Source of the DNA: an uncultured Clostridia bacterium
GTDB lineage: Bacteria; Bacillota; Clostridia; TANB77; CAG-508
Direction: 5' to 3'
DNA: 9,212 nucleotides
Assembly: GCA_949118805.1 (NCBI GenBank)
Contig: CASAUJ010000047.1
Span: forward strand, 1 to 9,212
Shown: positions 7,569 through 9,212 of the stretch, one piece after another
Numbering within the stretch: the stretch's first letter is position 1
Layout: the number at the start of each line of letters is the position of its first letter
Made by a program: the position numbers and the translations under genes
The notes under the pieces: generated by a model
Told to the model about the DNA's origin: nothing
Databases searched by the model: none
The model's input: the letters and a program-made list of their open reading frames with translations, nothing else

Positions 7569-7611
7569 AAAAAATTCAAATTATTAAAAAATTTAATAAT
7601 TTGAATTTTTT
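7569..7611. terminator. Bidirectional hairpin terminator between convergent genes
   Basis: Arms 7569-7588 and 7592-7611 are perfect 20-bp reverse complements with an AAA loop. The outer bases are A6 on the left and T6 on the right, so each strand sees a stem followed by a U-run. It starts 15 bases after the stop of the helical protein gene and can also end the convergent minus-strand transcript. It begins just beyond the last base at which the two repeat copies can be compared (7567). Confidence 0.85.
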
Positions 7612-7766
7612 ATATGGAAAATAGAGAAATTAAAGTAACTACCATAGATATAATACCAGAAAAATTATGAAGTTCGAAAAAATTTTCAATTAGATACGGG
7701 TTGTGTGATCATTTACTATTCAACAAAGTGTTATAATAATTTAATTATGTATGGATAATATTTTTA

Positions 7767-8648
7767 TTAATTAATATATTCCGCTCCAGTATCACTGTCA
7801 AAATCTTTTTTGCTTTTTGTAGATGATATTGTAGGAATATCAGTGCTTAGAAGGGGAGCATACGATAGGAACGATGTTGGAAGCGCATTTAAAGTTTCTT
7901 GTAATTCAGTAGGAATATAAATGGTAGTAGTGTTATTAATTGCTTGTTTAAATATTTCAAAAAATTTAGAACTATATTGATGGTCCTCGCTAATATTTAA
8001 TTTTTGATATACTTGTTGCAAGTTTATTCCTTTACTTGGAGTAAAAATATGATACAAATTGTGTAAAAATTTATGAGAACCTAAATAGTAGCATCCATCA
8101 TTTCTTCTTTGATAATCAGCGAGTAATGAACAATTTTTAAGTACACTTACGTTATTAGGATTTTCATAATTTGGTTCTTCAAATTTATAAGTTATTATAG
8201 AACGATTTGCATTATCACTAATGTTTATTTCTGGGATTTTTAAATAAGCAGAACGTGGGGAATAGCTTGTTTTTACAATATTACTTCCTTTTTTTTCGTA
8301 TACTATAATAGTTGCTCCATATCTTAACTTTTTGTGAATAGTAAGATGAAATCCATCATCTTTATCGCAATAATTTATAAATTCTATTATTTTACCACTA
8401 TCATCATGTTTTATAATATATATGTGTGGAGGTTCTCCAATTTTAGTACTTGTAATAATGAATCGATTTTTTTCTCTTTTAATCAATTTTTGTGAATTTC
8501 CATGAATTAATTGAAAATATCTGATTATATCCCAAGAATTGGGCGTGTCGATAATATCAAGTTCTGTATATTTCTTTAAATTTCTTTTCATCTTATCAAA
8601 AATTATGTTGTCTCTTTCATATTTTTCTGGTTTAATTTCTTTAATCAT
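7767..8648 (-). CDS. Orphan gene of unknown function flanked by the long direct repeat
   Basis: I do not recognise this protein (293 residues from the ATG at 8648). It looks cytoplasmic, with no signal peptide or membrane helix. The N-terminal 60 residues are Lys-rich and helical. The middle (about 60-160) alternates short strands rich in Ile, Tyr and Lys (RFIITSTK, HIYIIKHDDSGKIIEFINY, ATIIVYEKKG), suggesting a beta or alpha/beta fold. Next comes DYQRRNDGCYYLGSHKFLHN. The last 40 residues are a Ser/Thr/Pro-rich, then charged, probably disordered tail (TKSKKDFDSDTGAEYIN). No helicase, nuclease, methylase or integrase motif is evident. The ATG at 8648 is preferred because GAGGTG lies 6 bases upstream; the in-frame GTG at 8657 (three residues longer) is part of that ribosome site. 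The gene has its own near-consensus promoter, is convergent with the helical protein gene, and sits alone between two copies of that gene's 3' half. This suggests an acquired, self-sufficient cargo gene; a role in defence or as a selfish element is inference only. Confidence 0.7.
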   Translation of the reverse strand: MIKEIKPEKYERDNIIFDKMKRNLKKYTELDIIDTPNSWDIIRYFQLIHGNSQKLIKREKNRFIITSTKIGEPPHIYIIKHDDSGKIIEFINYCDKDDGFHLTIHKKLRYGATIIVYEKKGSNIVKTSYSPRSAYLKIPEINISDNANRSIITYKFEEPNYENPNNVSVLKNCSLLADYQRRNDGCYYLGSHKFLHNLYHIFTPSKGINLQQVYQKLNISEDHQYSSKFFEIFKQAINNTTTIYIPTELQETLNALPTSFLSYAPLLSTDIPTISSTKSKKDFDSDTGAEYIN

Positions 8649-8654
8649 TGAATT

Positions 8655-8660
8655 CACCTC
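8655..8660 (-). promoter_or_regulatory. Ribosome binding site of the minus-strand gene
   Basis: GAGGTG on the minus strand, 6 bases before the ATG at 8648. It overlaps the alternative GTG at 8657 and so argues for the ATG as the start. Confidence 0.7.
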
Positions 8661-8668
8661 ATAGATAC

Positions 8669-8697
8669 ATTATATAACAACGCCCATAAAAAGTCAA
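8669..8697 (-). promoter_or_regulatory. Strong sigma-A promoter of the minus-strand gene
   Basis: Read on the minus strand, TTGACT (8697-8692) and TATAAT (8674-8669) are exactly 17 bases apart: one mismatch in 12 to consensus and the best promoter in the window. The transcript would start near 8662, leaving a leader of only about 14 bases that is almost entirely the ribosome site. Confidence 0.85.
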
Positions 8698-8754
8698 CAC
8701 ATTATGAAAACAGCAAAAATGCAGAAAAAGGTAATTTAAAATTAGATTTACTGG

Positions 8755-9198
8755 TCGGAGGATATTATTGATACATTATTAATTGTAGGAAAGGCAAAGG
8801 GAACAGAAGAAGATTATCAAGATGCTATAAAGTTATTAAATGCTAGAATTAATAATTTAGAAACCAATTTACATATTGAAATTGATATGGAAAGAATTGA
8901 GGATAGATCAAAAGCTTTAAGTTATATTGGAATAGAAATAGCAGATGCATTAAAATCAATTCCAACTCTAATTGAAGAGCTAGAAATAAATGTAATAGAA
9001 GAGACATCAGTAGTAGGAGTTATACCAGAAGAGAAACAAGAAGTACAATATACAGAAGAAACAACATTTGAAGCAAAGCCAAGTTTATGGGAAAGAATTA
9101 AAAATAGCAAATTTATAAAAGCAGTAAAAGCTATTACAAAAATAAGAATAGTATTAGATTATTCAGATGCTCTTCCAGAAGGTAGAGGAGAAAAATAA
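8755..9198 (+). pseudogene. 5'-truncated second copy of the helical protein gene
   Basis: This encodes the same residues 137-283 as the intact gene at 6702-7553, identical in amino-acid sequence, with one synonymous base change. Upstream in the same frame is a TAG stop (8743-8745), followed only by codons for I-Y-W before the match begins. There is no start codon or ribosome site at the junction. The first in-frame ATG (8887) is the internal Met181 of the parent, with no good ribosome site. It is therefore a headless fragment and probably not translated. It is either the displaced original 3' end of the gene or a duplicated remnant. Confidence 0.85.
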
Positions 9199-9212
9199 TT
9201 AAAAAATAAATT
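8755..9212 (+). repeat. Long direct repeat, copy 2 (runs off the window)
   Basis: The counterpart of 7110-7567, in the same orientation, still matching at the last base of the window apart from A9208. Together the copies flank a 1,187-bp segment (7568-8754) that carries the terminator hairpin, a short untranslated region and the minus-strand gene. The true repeat length is at least 458 bp. Confidence 0.97.

Noticed and set aside
7614..7670. An 18-codon open frame, MENREIKVTTIDIIPEKL, just after the bidirectional terminator
   Set aside because: It follows the hairpin T-run directly, has no ribosome site or promoter, and is too short to assign. It might be the remnant of a lost gene, but nothing confirms this.
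8704..8739. A short open frame (MKTAKMQKKVI) upstream of the second repeat copy
   Set aside because: Eleven residues, no ribosome site, and it overlaps the region upstream of the minus-strand promoter; likely chance.
8707..8754. Partial resemblance of GCAGAAAAAGGTAATTT to GCAGAAGGTATTTT just before repeat copy 1
   Set aside because: It needs several gaps in low-complexity A/T DNA and stops short of the border, so it does not extend the repeat.
7568..8754. Insertion sequence or transposon ends around the minus-strand gene
   Set aside because: No terminal inverted repeats, no short target duplication and no transposase motif were found at the edges of the segment.
8887..9198. A 103-residue gene starting at the ATG at 8887
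   Set aside because: This ATG is internal Met181 of the parent gene, lacks a ribosome site, and the whole region is an identical truncated copy. It is better treated as a gene fragment.

Overview
The window is strongly A+T-rich. Its gene density, AGGAGG-type ribosome sites, TTGACA/TATAAT-like promoters and protein types (a Firmicute-style Lon-like protease, a TetR regulator, an acyl-CoA ligase, a large GLUG/M26-type surface protein) point to a low-GC Gram-positive bacterium, most likely an anaerobic clostridial member of the Bacillota, possibly from a gut. No rRNA, tRNA or CRISPR array is visible. No transposase or integrase gene is recognisable.

Layout. (1) 1-1406 (+) is the C-terminal part of a large GLUG/M26-type surface protein whose start lies left of the window. 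A hairpin terminator follows it. (2) 1614-4007 (+) is a 797-residue Lon-related AAA+ protease with its own promoter. A 34-bp perfect palindrome (4000-4070) starts in its last codons. (3) 4176-6460 (+) is a two-gene operon: a TetR/AcrR-type regulator and an AMP-forming long-chain acyl-CoA ligase that overlap at ATGA. A terminator hairpin follows. (4) 6702-7553 (+) is an uncharacterised, mostly helical 283-residue protein with a strong promoter and ribosome site, followed by a hairpin that can terminate in both directions. (5) 7767-8648 (-) is an orphan gene of unknown function with a near-consensus promoter. (6) 8755-9212 is a second, 5'-truncated copy of the 3' half of the gene in (4).

The most notable structure is regions 4-6. 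A direct repeat of at least 458 bp (7110-7567 and 8755-9212, two mismatches, no gaps) flanks an oppositely oriented single-gene segment. The upstream host gene stays complete, while the downstream copy is a headless remnant. This is the arrangement expected for insertion with a long target duplication (described for restriction-modification genes) or for an element that brings a replacement 3' end for its target gene. The flanked gene is therefore a candidate small mobile or accessory cargo gene. Its function cannot be read from the sequence. The right end of the repeat is not seen because the window ends while the copies still match.

The TetR and acyl-CoA ligase genes probably form a fatty-acid activation unit with local control. 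The Lon-like protease is a separate transcription unit for protein turnover.
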